Source of the DNA: Fontivita pretiosa
GTDB lineage: Bacteria > Planctomycetota > Phycisphaerae > Tepidisphaerales > Tepidisphaeraceae
Direction: 5' to 3'
DNA length: 64,000 nucleotides
Assembly (NCBI RefSeq): GCF_050410795.1
Contig: NZ_CP191258.1
Coordinates: 3,906,001-3,970,000 of the forward strand
A program made the position numbers and the translations under genes. Numbering within the stretch: the first letter of the stretch is position 1; each line of letters begins with the position of its first letter. Positions 31,590 to 42,843 of this stretch are shown here, one piece after another. The notes under the pieces are model-generated. The model was not told the origin of the DNA. It did not search any database and saw only the letters and a list, made by a program, of their open reading frames with translations.

Positions 31590-32738
31590 ATGCCGCTGAA
31601 AACCAACCCGGATGGTGTTGCAGTCTGTCGCTGCGCTGGCTGGATCCTCATGGCAGTCACGTCGCTTGCTTCATTCGCGGCTCAGGTGCGTGCAACCGAA
31701 TGGATCGAGCTGGCCAGCGACGGCAGGGGGTTTGTCCAGCGGCCGTCGGGGCGCGTCTTCATTCCCTGGGGCTTCAACTACGACCGTGACTCCAGCTTTC
31801 GACTGATCGAAGACTATTGGCACGAGGAATGGGCAACCGTCCGGCAGGATTTTGAAGAGATGAAGCAACTGGGCGCCAACGTCGTGCGGGTTCATCTTCA
31901 GTTCGCCAAATTCATGGACGCCCCGGACCGGCCGAACCAGGCTAACCTCCAGCGGCTGCGGCAACTTGTGGACCTTGCCGAAGCGGTGGGCGTGTATCTG
32001 GATCTGACCGGCCTGGGAGCCTATCGCCGGCAGGACACTCCCGCCTGGTACGATGCACTTGACGAGCCGCAGCGCTGGGCAGCGCAGGCGCAGTTCTGGC
32101 AGGCCATTGCCGCTGCCTGTGCCGACCGGCCGGCGGTCTGGTGTTACAACCTCATCAACGAACCCATTGTCGCAGGCGAAAAACGCACCGAATGGGTACA
32201 TCCCCAAGCGCTGGAGAATCTGCATTACGTGCAGTACATCAACCTCGATCCGGCTGGCCGGCAGCGCACGCAGATCGCCCGGCAGTGGGTCAGCCGCATG
32301 GTCGGCGCCATTCGTCAGCACGACCGGCGTCATCTGATCACCGTCGGCATCATCCCCATCGAGATAGGCCCGCCCGAGAACGCCGCAGGCTTCGCACCGA
32401 CGGAGCTGGCCGACCAACTGGACTTTTTCAGCTTTCACATTTATCCGGAAGCCGACCGGTTCGATCCGTGGATCCAGATGCTGGAACGTTGTTCCAAAAC
32501 AGGCCGGCCGATCGTGATTGAGGAGACGTTTCCGTTGAGATGCGATGCCCAGTCGCTGCAGAAGTTCATCCACCGCACCGCCGGGCTGGCCTGCGGGTGG
32601 ATCGGATTCTACTGGGGCAAGGCTCCGGCCGAGTTGGCCGGGTCGAGCCGGCCTGCCGACCAGCTCACCCTGCAATGGCTTGAGTTGTTCCAGCGGATGA
32701 ACCCGCAGCACTCAGGCTGGCCGACCCCGGCGCGGTAA
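31590..32738 (+). CDS. Secreted glycoside hydrolase, GH5-like (cellulase/mannanase fold)
   Basis: 382 residues. The N-terminal signal (CAGWILMAVTSLASFAAQVRA, ending near residue 35) directs export. The fold is a (beta/alpha)8 barrel of clan GH-A: FIPWGFNYD near the first strand, then VVRVHL, VYLDLTGLG, the acid/base Glu191 in the NEP motif (LINEPIV), and the nucleophile Glu311/312 in IVIEETFP. Both catalytic glutamates are therefore present. The NEP spacing and the N-terminus fit GH5 or a GH5-like glycanase. The substrate cannot be read from sequence. It follows the kinase by 27 bp with GGAGGG before the ATG and is probably expressed with it. Confidence 0.82.
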   Translation: MPLKTNPDGVAVCRCAGWILMAVTSLASFAAQVRATEWIELASDGRGFVQRPSGRVFIPWGFNYDRDSSFRLIEDYWHEEWATVRQDFEEMKQLGANVVRVHLQFAKFMDAPDRPNQANLQRLRQLVDLAEAVGVYLDLTGLGAYRRQDTPAWYDALDEPQRWAAQAQFWQAIAAACADRPAVWCYNLINEPIVAGEKRTEWVHPQALENLHYVQYINLDPAGRQRTQIARQWVSRMVGAIRQHDRRHLITVGIIPIEIGPPENAAGFAPTELADQLDFFSFHIYPEADRFDPWIQMLERCSKTGRPIVIEETFPLRCDAQSLQKFIHRTAGLACGWIGFYWGKAPAELAGSSRPADQLTLQWLELFQRMNPQHSGWPTPAR

Positions 32739-32774
32739 CCGCCGCCGCAAGGATATGTTGCTTCGGGGAATCAG

Positions 32775-32861
32775 CGGAGAGGAGGAGATTCGAACTCCTG
32801 AGGCCCTTGCGGACCTACCGGTTTTCGAAACCGGCGCATTCAACCACTCTGCCACCTCTCC
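32775..32861 (-). tRNA. tRNA-Ser (anticodon CGA)
   Basis: 87 nt with acceptor stem GGAGAGG/CCTCTCC and discriminator G. The anticodon stem CCGGT/ACCGG holds loop TTCGAAA, giving anticodon CGA, which reads UCG. The long variable arm (GTCCGCAAGGGCCT region) and the T loop TTCGAAT fit the serine class. No CCA is encoded. Confidence 0.95.
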
Positions 32862-32875
32862 AGTTGGATCCATGA

Positions 32876-32904
32876 ATCCTATCAGCGGCGCAGGACTCAG
32901 TCAA
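32876..32904 (-). promoter_or_regulatory. Promoter of tRNA-Ser
   Basis: On the minus strand: TTGACT (32899-32904), 17 bp, TAGGAT (32876-32881), 14 bp before the tRNA 5' end. It overlaps the end of the truncated PARG-like frame. Confidence 0.65.
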
Positions 32905-33263
32905 AACGTGCGACGATGCGCCGCGCCAGCGCGGGCGATCTGATGGGTTGAGCATCCAATCCTGCGGCCGGGTATGTCCGCGATAGGATTCTCGTTGCCG
33001 TCGCTCACGCCCCAACGGAAGTTGTGGGCGTGGATGTCGCCCACGATCCGCTTCAGACTGATCGGCCCGGCTTTGTCGTGGGTAAGCTGATCGAGCAGTC
33101 TGACGGCGGCCAGCAGGTGCTCGGCGCCAGCGTGCTCGCCCGTGTGAAACGCCAGGGCGTCGATTCTGGCCAATCGAGCGGCGAGCAGTTGCAGCAAGGC
33201 CATCAGGGTCCGGTCTCCGCCATAGGTCCCGCAACCCCAGAATCCCGGCTGGACAACGACCTT
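32901..33263 (-). pseudogene. Decapitated C-terminal fragment of a poly(ADP-ribose) glycohydrolase-like protein
   Basis: An open frame of about 120 codons without a usable start: the frame begins just after a TGA at 33264-33266, and the only ATG (33203) lies after the conserved motif. The translated GFWGCGTYGGDRTLMALLQL lines up with the PARG signature (GNWGCGAFGGD, L..L.Q.LAA), including the invariant WGCG and GGD residues. It is followed by AFHTGE, where PARG has YFTFGD. The upstream catalytic GGG...QEE part is missing. Full-length enzymes would need about 200 more residues, which would overlap the neighbouring HDOD gene. I therefore read this as a remnant. The tRNA promoter abuts its 3' end. 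If translated from 33203 it would be a 100-residue fragment. Confidence 0.55.
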
Positions 33264-33326
33264 TCAAGGACAAGGGAGTTTTTCAGGAGTGTGGCGGGTC
33301 GTGCGCCGAAGCCCATGGTCGCCGGG

Positions 33327-35084
33327 CTACGCGGGGGCGGGCAGGTGGGCGACGTACTGGGCCAGCGCCTCCAGCGGGATTGGCCAGCAGAGCGGCGACG
33401 GCTCGGGCTTTTCAGACGGCGCGGGCGTCGGCTGCGTCGAACCGCAAAGCCACAGTACACGGGAAGTATCATCGCCCAACGACTGTGTGACTTGCCGGAC
33501 CTGGCTGGCGGTGAAGCCGGGGGTGCTGCCGCTGGGCGCAACAATGACGACTCCATCGTGCTGGGCGGCGGCGAGCTCGTCGGGAGTAGGCAGTCGCTGC
33601 TGCACATCGACATGTGCCAGCGACTCCAGCGCAGTCTGCATCGGGCAAAACGCCGAATACGACGGATGACGTGCCAGCCAGATTCTCGCTGTGGTCGGGG
33701 AATACAGAGGCTTGGCGAGCTGTGACTGCTCGGCCGGAGACATCCTGGCCAGCACGAGGGTCAGGGCGACGATCTCCGCCCTGAAACGTGCGGCGTCGGG
33801 TCGGGGCGGATCGGTCTGCCCAAGGCAGTGGCGGCAGTCGGCGCGTGTGACGGGGGCGACACGTGAGCTGCTGGCCGACGCAAGAAGCAGGCCGTTGGCA
33901 TAGAGATTGGCGATTCGCAGGATCAGGTCGATGGGCTTGTGGGCGCGTTGTGCGGCGGCGTGGGTGGTCGAGTGCAGGGCCTCGATGGGAGCGCGAACGG
34001 CATCGGGAAGCCCCATGCAGCGAAGGATGATCACGACCAGATCGTTGTGCGTGACTCCGAGCATTTGCCGTTCGAGATGGTCGCGGCGCAGTCCTGTTTG
34101 CGCCTGCGCTTGCAGGACCTGTTTGAGCTCGGCGGCAAAATGCGTATGGAACAGAATCTCGCCCAGATCGTGACACAGGCCCACCAGGTATGCAGTGGCG
34201 GCGTGTTGATCGAGCTGACCGGCCAACTGCTCGCAGAGTTTGGCCACTGCCAGCGAGTGTTGCCAGCAGCGGATCGGGCTGAAGCCGTCATCGGCGATGT
34301 CGGGCATGGAGTCGAAGATGCCGACGGTTGCGGTGATGTTGCGTACGGCGTCGCAGCCGATGTGGCGTACGGCGTCGGCGACGGTGGAGATCACGCCCCG
34401 GCGCGCGGTATACGCGGCGCTGTTGGCAGCCTGCAGCACGCGGGCCGACAGCACCAGATCGCGCGAGACCAGAGCGGCGACCTGCGCCACGTCCGCATGC
34501 GGCGAGGCGGCCAGTGCCGCAACCTGCGCGACCACGCCTGAAAGCGTCCTGGCCTGAAGCGCGCTCTCGGCGCGCTGGATGCACTGCTCACGTGTAAGCA
34601 GCCGTGGGATTTGTGCGTTCTGTGGCGTGCTGGTGGCAGCGCTGCTGGGTTGTGCAGGCGCGATCGGCTGGGTCGGGTGGACGGCAAGATCCTGATCGGG
34701 GGTGTGGGCGGCGGGGGGGCCGCCAAGGTGTCGGCGCAGGCGCGTCAGCAGATCCTTCAACGAAAACTGCGACTTGATGAGGTAGCCCTGGACTCCCAGG
34801 CGGGCGGCTTGCAGCACGCTGTCCCGCTTTTCGTCGGCGGTCAGAAGGATGACCGGGGTGTTGGCCAGCCGCCGGTCCGATCGCATCTGACGCAGTACCT
34901 GCGCGCCGTTAAGGTCAGGCAGGTGCAGGTCGAGCAGGACCAGATCCGGTTGATGTCCGGCGATGATCGCCAGCGCTTCACCGGCGTTCTGGGCTGTAAG
35001 CACGCCATACCCCTCGGCTCGAAGCACCGCCTCGATCGTCTCGCGAAAGATGGCCATGTCGTCCACGATGAGGATGGTGTTCAC
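33327..35084 (-). CDS. Response regulator with receiver and HDOD domains
   Basis: About 585 residues from a GTG at 35084 (VNTILIVDD), chosen because GGAG lies eight bases upstream and it puts the receiver at the N-terminus. An ATG at 35171 would add 29 residues. The REC domain (1-110) has the acid pocket D8/D9, phosphoacceptor D52 (VLLDLHLPDLNG), and a Thr and Lys in LLTADE and IKSQ. A Pro/Ala/Ser/Gln linker follows. The HDOD domain (about 165-370: QAANSAAYTARRG, ISTVADAVRHIG, GLCHDLGEILF) is a metal-independent relative of HD phosphohydrolases that serves as a signalling module. The last 200 residues are less conserved. It is divergent from the hybrid kinase, a probable partner. Confidence 0.88.
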   Translation of the reverse strand: MNTILIVDDMAIFRETIEAVLRAEGYGVLTAQNAGEALAIIAGHQPDLVLLDLHLPDLNGAQVLRQMRSDRRLANTPVILLTADEKRDSVLQAARLGVQGYLIKSQFSLKDLLTRLRRHLGGPPAAHTPDQDLAVHPTQPIAPAQPSSAATSTPQNAQIPRLLTREQCIQRAESALQARTLSGVVAQVAALAASPHADVAQVAALVSRDLVLSARVLQAANSAAYTARRGVISTVADAVRHIGCDAVRNITATVGIFDSMPDIADDGFSPIRCWQHSLAVAKLCEQLAGQLDQHAATAYLVGLCHDLGEILFHTHFAAELKQVLQAQAQTGLRRDHLERQMLGVTHNDLVVIILRCMGLPDAVRAPIEALHSTTHAAAQRAHKPIDLILRIANLYANGLLLASASSSRVAPVTRADCRHCLGQTDPPRPDAARFRAEIVALTLVLARMSPAEQSQLAKPLYSPTTARIWLARHPSYSAFCPMQTALESLAHVDVQQRLPTPDELAAAQHDGVVIVAPSGSTPGFTASQVRQVTQSLGDDTSRVLWLCGSTQPTPAPSEKPEPSPLCWPIPLEALAQYVAHLPAPA

Positions 35085-35430
35085 GCTGCGGACTCCGACG
35101 AAAGGCCAGTAAAGGCGAGGGATGCACAACCGCTGGAGCTGGCGGAGGCGCGATGCGCCCGCCATTTTCATTGATCGGCAGTTGCGGGGACGACAGTTGT
35201 AGTCCCAAGAGAAGTTCTGTGTGTGGTTGCTTATCAGACGTGTCAGGCAAGGCAGGCGCTAACGGGAGTGCTGAAAAAAGGGAATAACGTGCCCATGGCG
35301 AGGCGCCGATGAAGGACAGGGCGCGGCACAGAGGTGGCCGCGACGCGTTGTTGCAGGCGTGCCGCCGGCGTGTGGCTGGGGCGCGAGCAGTCAGAGGTTC
35401 ATTCCCGCACGAGCAACTGTTGGATCTACC
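35085..35430. other. Divergent intergenic region between the HDOD regulator and the hybrid kinase
   Basis: About 345 bases with no recognisable gene. Short frames here are not supported by start sites. On the minus strand, TTGGGACTACAACTG resembles the TACAAT element seen elsewhere, but no convincing -35/-10 pair is seen for either direction. It probably carries the promoters of both divergent signalling genes. Confidence 0.35.
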
Positions 35431-38496
<3,066 letters not shown>

Positions 38497-38540
38497 GTGC
38501 CGTGGCCGATGCGACGATAGCAGCGATAGGAGCAGAATCG

Positions 38541-38993
38541 ATGAATGACCCAGGCCGCCCATGCGATCACGAACTTCGCCACGACACGGCCGAGGCTCCG
38601 CTGGACGTGGACAGGCTGCTTCAGCAGTGCGTGGGCAGCGCAGCGATCGTCTTGCGCGTGCTGGACCGTTTCGCGGTGCAACTGAACGCGGATCGGGAGG
38701 CGATCCGAGCCGCGGTGAGCGCCGCTGATGCGGCGGCGGTGGCGCGAACGGCACACAGTCTGAAGGGCGCCGCCGGCGCCGTGGCCGCCGATCGCCTGCA
38801 CGCCGTCGCCGCTCTGCTGGAGACGCACGCCAGAAGCGGTGAGCTTCAGGCCGTCGCCCGGGAACTGGACGCGTTGATCGCCGAGATCGAACGTTGCGCC
38901 GCGTACCTGCCGGCGGCCCGCCGCGCGGCCAGCGCCGCCGGCTCGCGACAGGTCGGCGATTGTCAGCAAAGGAACCAGCGATGCGGGTCCTGA
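38541..38993 (+). CDS. Hpt-domain phosphotransfer protein
   Basis: About 150 residues. ATG 38541 has AGGAG eight bases upstream; the TTG at 38493 is rejected. The helical bundle contains the phosphoacceptor His72 in AHSLKGAAGAVAA, the standard Hpt motif HSLKG. The N-terminal segment is short and variable. The 3' end overlaps the start of the downstream receiver gene by 13 bp, suggesting coupled translation. The likely job is to carry phosphate from the second receiver of the hybrid kinase to the REC-HD-GYP protein next door. The small size fits a monodomain shuttle. Confidence 0.9.
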   Translation: MNDPGRPCDHELRHDTAEAPLDVDRLLQQCVGSAAIVLRVLDRFAVQLNADREAIRAAVSAADAAAVARTAHSLKGAAGAVAADRLHAVAALLETHARSGELQAVARELDALIAEIERCAAYLPAARRAASAAGSRQVGDCQQRNQRCGS

Positions 38994-39997
38994 TCGTCGA
39001 GGACAACGAAGTTTATCTGACGCTGCTGAGCCAGACGCTGATGGCGGCGGGGTTCGAGGTGCAAACGGCCCGCGACGGAGAAGAGGCGCTGTCGCTGGTG
39101 CTGGATGGAGATGCCAGGCTGGTCGTTTCCGACTGGGAGATGCCGCGACTGAGTGGTCCTGAGTTGTGCCGCCAGATTCGCCACCAGGACATTGCAGGCT
39201 ATGTCTACATCATCCTGGTGACGGCGCATGACTCTCCGCGGGAGCGCGTCGAGGGACTTTCGGCCGGTGCCGATGACTTTGTCGCCAAGCCGTTCGATCC
39301 CGATGAGCTGGTTGCGCGGGTGCGTTCAGGGGAGCGGATCCTGTCGCTGGAGACGCGCGACGTGGCGATCTTCGCCATGGCCAAGCTCGCTGAATCGCGT
39401 GATCCGGAGACCGGGGCTCACCTGGAGCGCGTGCGGGGTTACTCGCGTGCGCTTGCCCAGCACCTGGCGGGCGTATCCAAGTTCGCCACGCAGGTGGATG
39501 CAGAGTTTATTCGCCTGATCTACCAGACCAGCCCGTTGCACGACATCGGCAAGGTGGGGATCCCTGACAGCGTGCTGCTGAAGGCCGGACGACTCAGCGA
39601 CCGCGAATTCGAGATCATGAAGACGCACGCGACGCTGGGCGCGCAGACGCTGGAGGCGGCGCTGCGGATGTTTCCGGGCGTGCGATTCCTGCGCATGGCC
39701 AGGGACATCGCCGCCACTCACCACGAACGCTACGACGGCGCGGGGTATCCGGCGGGTCTGGCGGGGCAGGCCATACCGCTGTGCGGGCGCATCGTGGCGC
39801 TGGCGGATGTGTACGACGCGATGACCTCGAGGCGCGTGTACAAGGCGGCGTTCGGGCACGAAGTCGCCAAGTCCATGATTCTCCAGGAGTCCGGCAGCCA
39901 CTTTGACCCGGATATCGTCGACGCGTTCGTGAAGACCGAACCACAGTTTGCCGCTATCCGCGAGCGCTTCAGCGACGACTCGCGGGCGGCGGCGTAG
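38981..39997 (+). CDS. Response regulator with HD-GYP domain (c-di-GMP phosphodiesterase type)
   Basis: 338 residues. AAGGA lies seven bases upstream of the ATG at 38981. The REC domain has an acid pocket starting ED (VEDNE), phosphoacceptor Asp51 (VVSDWEMPRLSG), Thr and Lys103 (VAKPFD). The HD-GYP output includes HDIGKVGIPDSVLLK (His187/Asp188) and HHERYDGAGYP (247-257), the family signature of the catalytic metal site. No metal ligand is missing in the visible motifs, so hydrolysis of cyclic di-GMP is predicted. Its phosphorylation by the upstream Hpt would control c-di-GMP level, affecting motility or attachment. The pilus locus downstream is a plausible target but is not shown. Confidence 0.92.
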   Translation: MRVLIVEDNEVYLTLLSQTLMAAGFEVQTARDGEEALSLVLDGDARLVVSDWEMPRLSGPELCRQIRHQDIAGYVYIILVTAHDSPRERVEGLSAGADDFVAKPFDPDELVARVRSGERILSLETRDVAIFAMAKLAESRDPETGAHLERVRGYSRALAQHLAGVSKFATQVDAEFIRLIYQTSPLHDIGKVGIPDSVLLKAGRLSDREFEIMKTHATLGAQTLEAALRMFPGVRFLRMARDIAATHHERYDGAGYPAGLAGQAIPLCGRIVALADVYDAMTSRRVYKAAFGHEVAKSMILQESGSHFDPDIVDAFVKTEPQFAAIRERFSDDSRAAA

Positions 39998-40018
39998 CGC
40001 CCGCCCGGTTCGGGCAGA

Positions 40019-40933
40019 TCAAGCTTCCCCCTGCATGCGCTTCAGCAGTTGCATGACATATTCCCGGACCCCGTTTTCGCCTCGCCGCAGCGCCACGTGA
40101 TTGCCGTGCCGCTCGAAGAAGGCGATGGCCTTGGTGGTATCGAACTGGTTCTTGGGGCCTTTGCCCCTGCGGTCGATGATGGTGGCGTTACTGGCGGTGA
40201 TATGGCGTGCGAACTCCGCGGCGCGTTGCCAATACATGTAGCAATCGACCAGGTTGTAGATCTGTCCGGAGACGGACGGATCGCCGACGGCGTAAGTCAG
40301 CGCGTCGGCCACGTCCTGCACGTGCGTGATCTTTCCACCGCGGTCGGTGTCGATCGTTTCGCCGCGGCGGGCCTTGTCGATCAGCTCGTACCATTGCGAT
40401 CGCGTGAGCCTGGGATCGATGCCGTACACCGCCGCCGGACGCCACGCGCTGGTGTTCATCCCGTAGCGATGATGGTGGGCCTTGAGGAACGCTTCCACCG
40501 CCGCCTTGCAGGCGCCGTAGCTTCCCCCCGGCCAGGCCGGATGCGTCTCGGTGATCAGGCCGTTCCACTCGTCGCTGATTTCATGGAGGACCGCCACCGA
40601 GCTGACAAAGATGAACTGTGCGCCCGCGAGCCGCGCCGCCTCGAGCAGCCGGATCGAGCCGGGTACGTTTCGTTCGAAATCGTCATAGGGCGAGCTTTCG
40701 CGCGCCGACCAGTCCACGGAATTGTGAATCACCGCATCGACGCCAGTGACCAGCGACTGGATCGCGTCCGGGTCGTTGTGGCTGCCGACGACGAATTCGC
40801 TGACGTATGGTTGAATGTGGTCCCTGCGGCTGGTGGGACGGACCAGTGCCCGAACCTCGTGCCCTGCGCGTTTGAGCGTGGCGGCGGTGTAGCTGCCGAT
40901 GAACCCGCTGGCGCCGGTGAGTGCGACTTTCAT
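40019..40933 (-). CDS. NAD-dependent epimerase/dehydratase (extended SDR)
   Basis: 304 residues. The Rossmann motif GASGFIGS is at the start. The FVSSVAVLHE (Ser) region and the SYGACKAAVEAF motif supply the catalytic Tyr and Lys (YxxxK). The C-terminal half has the usual substrate loops (GIDPRLTRSQWYELIDKARRG). Extended SDRs of this kind are NDP-sugar epimerases or dihydroflavonol/uronate-type enzymes. The N-terminal RALVRPTSRRDH resembles the dihydroflavonol 4-reductase/YbjT-like group. Convergent with the HD-GYP gene. No pathway partner is adjacent, so the substrate is unknown. Confidence 0.88.
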   Translation of the reverse strand: MKVALTGASGFIGSYTAATLKRAGHEVRALVRPTSRRDHIQPYVSEFVVGSHNDPDAIQSLVTGVDAVIHNSVDWSARESSPYDDFERNVPGSIRLLEAARLAGAQFIFVSSVAVLHEISDEWNGLITETHPAWPGGSYGACKAAVEAFLKAHHHRYGMNTSAWRPAAVYGIDPRLTRSQWYELIDKARRGETIDTDRGGKITHVQDVADALTYAVGDPSVSGQIYNLVDCYMYWQRAAEFARHITASNATIIDRRGKGPKNQFDTTKAIAFFERHGNHVALRRGENGVREYVMQLLKRMQGEA

Positions 40934-40973
40934 GTCCGGTATTCTACCGCGGCGGCAGTTGTGTCAATCCGGA

Positions 40974-42275
40974 TCAGTCCACGAGTTGCCTGAGGCTGCC
41001 GGCCAGCGGAACCATCGTGACGGATGATGTGAACCCCTGTGGCGGATTGGTCATCAGAGCCGGATCGTAGCGTATCGTGATGTCGCCGTCGATGAAGACC
41101 GCGTCGCTGGAAGCGCTGGATCCGGAGATGATACATCCGCGAAGCACGGGGTCGTTGGAAAAGCTGATGGAACCGGTCGCGTAAACCAACCCACGAATCT
41201 CGCTGGGATAGGCATCGGATTTATCATTGTCGGACACACCGTTGTAAGGCAACCCGGCGGGATTCAGTGTTAGATTGGCGTCGTTTTCCAGAAGCTGCAA
41301 GGATCCGCTGCACTGAATCTCGAGGTTTCCGACAACCACCAGGGCGGGATAGTCGGCCCGGGCTGGCTCCAGCAGTAGCGCGTCGCTTAGAACCACTTTC
41401 TTTCCGGGGGCGATGATGACCAGGGTTCCCACGATGCGCGACGTGCTGATGGTGACATTGCTGGAGGATCGGATCAGGTAGACGCCGTCGGGATTGGTGC
41501 TGCCCCAGGGATTGATGCCCGGCCCCAGGGCGCGACGGTCGATGGCGCTGATGCCACTGATTTCCGTGGCCAGCGCCGAATACAGCGCCGCGATGTCGGT
41601 GGAAGGCAGCGGTCGGGCGGGCGTGCCGGTGACGATCCCGCCGTACACAATTCCCGGATCCACCACCGAAGCGACCTCGGCGGCGCCCTCGATCGTGCCC
41701 TCGTTACGAAGTCCGCTGTTGGTCGAAGCCGTCGCCGCGCCCAGTTTGACGCGGCGGTTGCGCACGCGAAGCTGACCGGGGACATGAATGGCATAGCCAA
41801 GGGTCGAGAGGGGCTGGGGACTGGCGTTGAGGGTGATGCTCAGCCGATGCCTGGACGCTCCCTTTTGCCCGACGACGCTGAGCACGACCGGGTCATGCGG
41901 CCGATTGGCCAGATTGTTGTCGATCGGGTCCTGCGCGCTGATCGAGATGGTTGCTCCGCCCACTGAAAGCCCGGATGCCCAGGTGCCGTTGGGGCGAGTG
42001 GAACGCCAGTTGGGATCCTGGCTGATCCAGAGTCGGGCCAGTTCCAGGGCTGATTGGGCCGCGAGTCTTGCGGCGGCGGCTTCGCCGAGGGAGTCGGAGC
42101 TGCGTGCCTGCGCCCGTGCGGCCAGGATGCCGCCCACTGCCAGCGTCAACACGATCATCGCCGCGCCCAGCACCGCGATATAGATGCTGCCGCGGCGTCG
42201 CGCCTGTTCACGCGGGCTGGCTTCCGCCGCGGGCGCGCCATTGATCGGGCCGGTAGGTGTACGCAGTGCATCCAT
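40974..42275 (-). CDS. PilX/GspK-like pilus-associated protein
   Basis: About 433 residues from the ATG at 42275. The frame opens at 42359. A short, positively charged N-terminus (SPREQARRRGSIYIAVLGAA) precedes a hydrophobic helix. Unlike the neighbouring pilins there is no G/F cleavage motif, which is typical of PilX. The extracellular region of about 390 residues is beta-rich, with repeats of 'VSVVGQKG...' and 'YALVVVGNLEIQCSGS' type strands and a right-handed helix-like pattern. It is the last gene of the pilus-like operon. The likely role is a minor component that helps assembly or adhesion. The identification rests on position and topology more than sequence motifs. Confidence 0.55.
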   Translation of the reverse strand: MDALRTPTGPINGAPAAEASPREQARRRGSIYIAVLGAAMIVLTLAVGGILAARAQARSSDSLGEAAAARLAAQSALELARLWISQDPNWRSTRPNGTWASGLSVGGATISISAQDPIDNNLANRPHDPVVLSVVGQKGASRHRLSITLNASPQPLSTLGYAIHVPGQLRVRNRRVKLGAATASTNSGLRNEGTIEGAAEVASVVDPGIVYGGIVTGTPARPLPSTDIAALYSALATEISGISAIDRRALGPGINPWGSTNPDGVYLIRSSSNVTISTSRIVGTLVIIAPGKKVVLSDALLLEPARADYPALVVVGNLEIQCSGSLQLLENDANLTLNPAGLPYNGVSDNDKSDAYPSEIRGLVYATGSISFSNDPVLRGCIISGSSASSDAVFIDGDITIRYDPALMTNPPQGFTSSVTMVPLAGSLRQLVD

Positions 42276-42315
42276 GAGTCTGACTCTTCGTGCCCAACAG
42301 CCAAAGCCGCGAAAT

Positions 42316-42843
42316 TCACGGCGCGCTGGTACGCAACGCCGTTCGCGTCGCCACGACAAGACCGTTGCGCAGCACCGTCACCGTGATTCGCTTGACTCCG
42401 GTTTCGCTGCCCGCGGGCTGCGACGGGTCGTTGGCCAGCACCCGCTGCACCGACACCGTCCGTCTCCATCCGCTCAGTCCCGCCATCGGCGTGCCGTTGC
42501 GATCCTGAGGAGGCGATTCACTCCAGCCAGCGAAGTCGTCCACGTCATCCCAGCCAACCTTTGAAGTCGTCGATTCGCCCGCTTCCAGACCGAAACCCGA
42601 TGGCGAGGTTGGATCCGTATACGACAGGACCAGCACTTCATTGATCAGCGAATCCGCCAGCACTCCGCCCAAAGCACGCTCGGAATTCTTGTACTGCATC
42701 AGGGCCGAGGCGGTCGTGGCCCGCATCGCGGCGACCAGCAGCACCGACACGACCAGCATCGACATGATCGCCTCGACGAGCGTGAACGCGCCCGCATGCC
42801 GGGAACCACTCGGCCGCACAGGTTGGTGGCTGATCAGTCTCAT
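42316..42843 (-). CDS. GspI/PilV-like minor pseudopilin
   Basis: About 175 residues from the ATG at 42843, which overlaps the stop of the previous gene (ATGA). The N-terminus is MRLISHQPVRPSGSRHAGAFTLVEAIMSML. The FTLVEAI helix is a type IV pilin N-terminus, but the residue before Phe is Ala instead of the usual Gly. The sequence 'ALMQYKNSERA' and the short globular domain match GspI/PilV size. It would sit at the tip of the pseudopilus. The altered cleavage residue may slow processing. Confidence 0.75.
   Translation of the reverse strand: MRLISHQPVRPSGSRHAGAFTLVEAIMSMLVVSVLLVAAMRATTASALMQYKNSERALGGVLADSLINEVLVLSYTDPTSPSGFGLEAGESTTSKVGWDDVDDFAGWSESPPQDRNGTPMAGLSGWRRTVSVQRVLANDPSQPAGSETGVKRITVTVLRNGLVVATRTALRTSAP

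Noticed and set aside
32815..33273. A 152-codon minus-strand frame overlapping the tRNA-Ser gene
   Set aside because: It runs through the tRNA and is out of frame with the PARG-like reading; Arg-rich shadow sequence.
40019..40933. A plus-strand frame antisense to the epimerase (40049-40993)
   Set aside because: The minus-strand product has Rossmann and YxxxK motifs, the plus-strand one has none.
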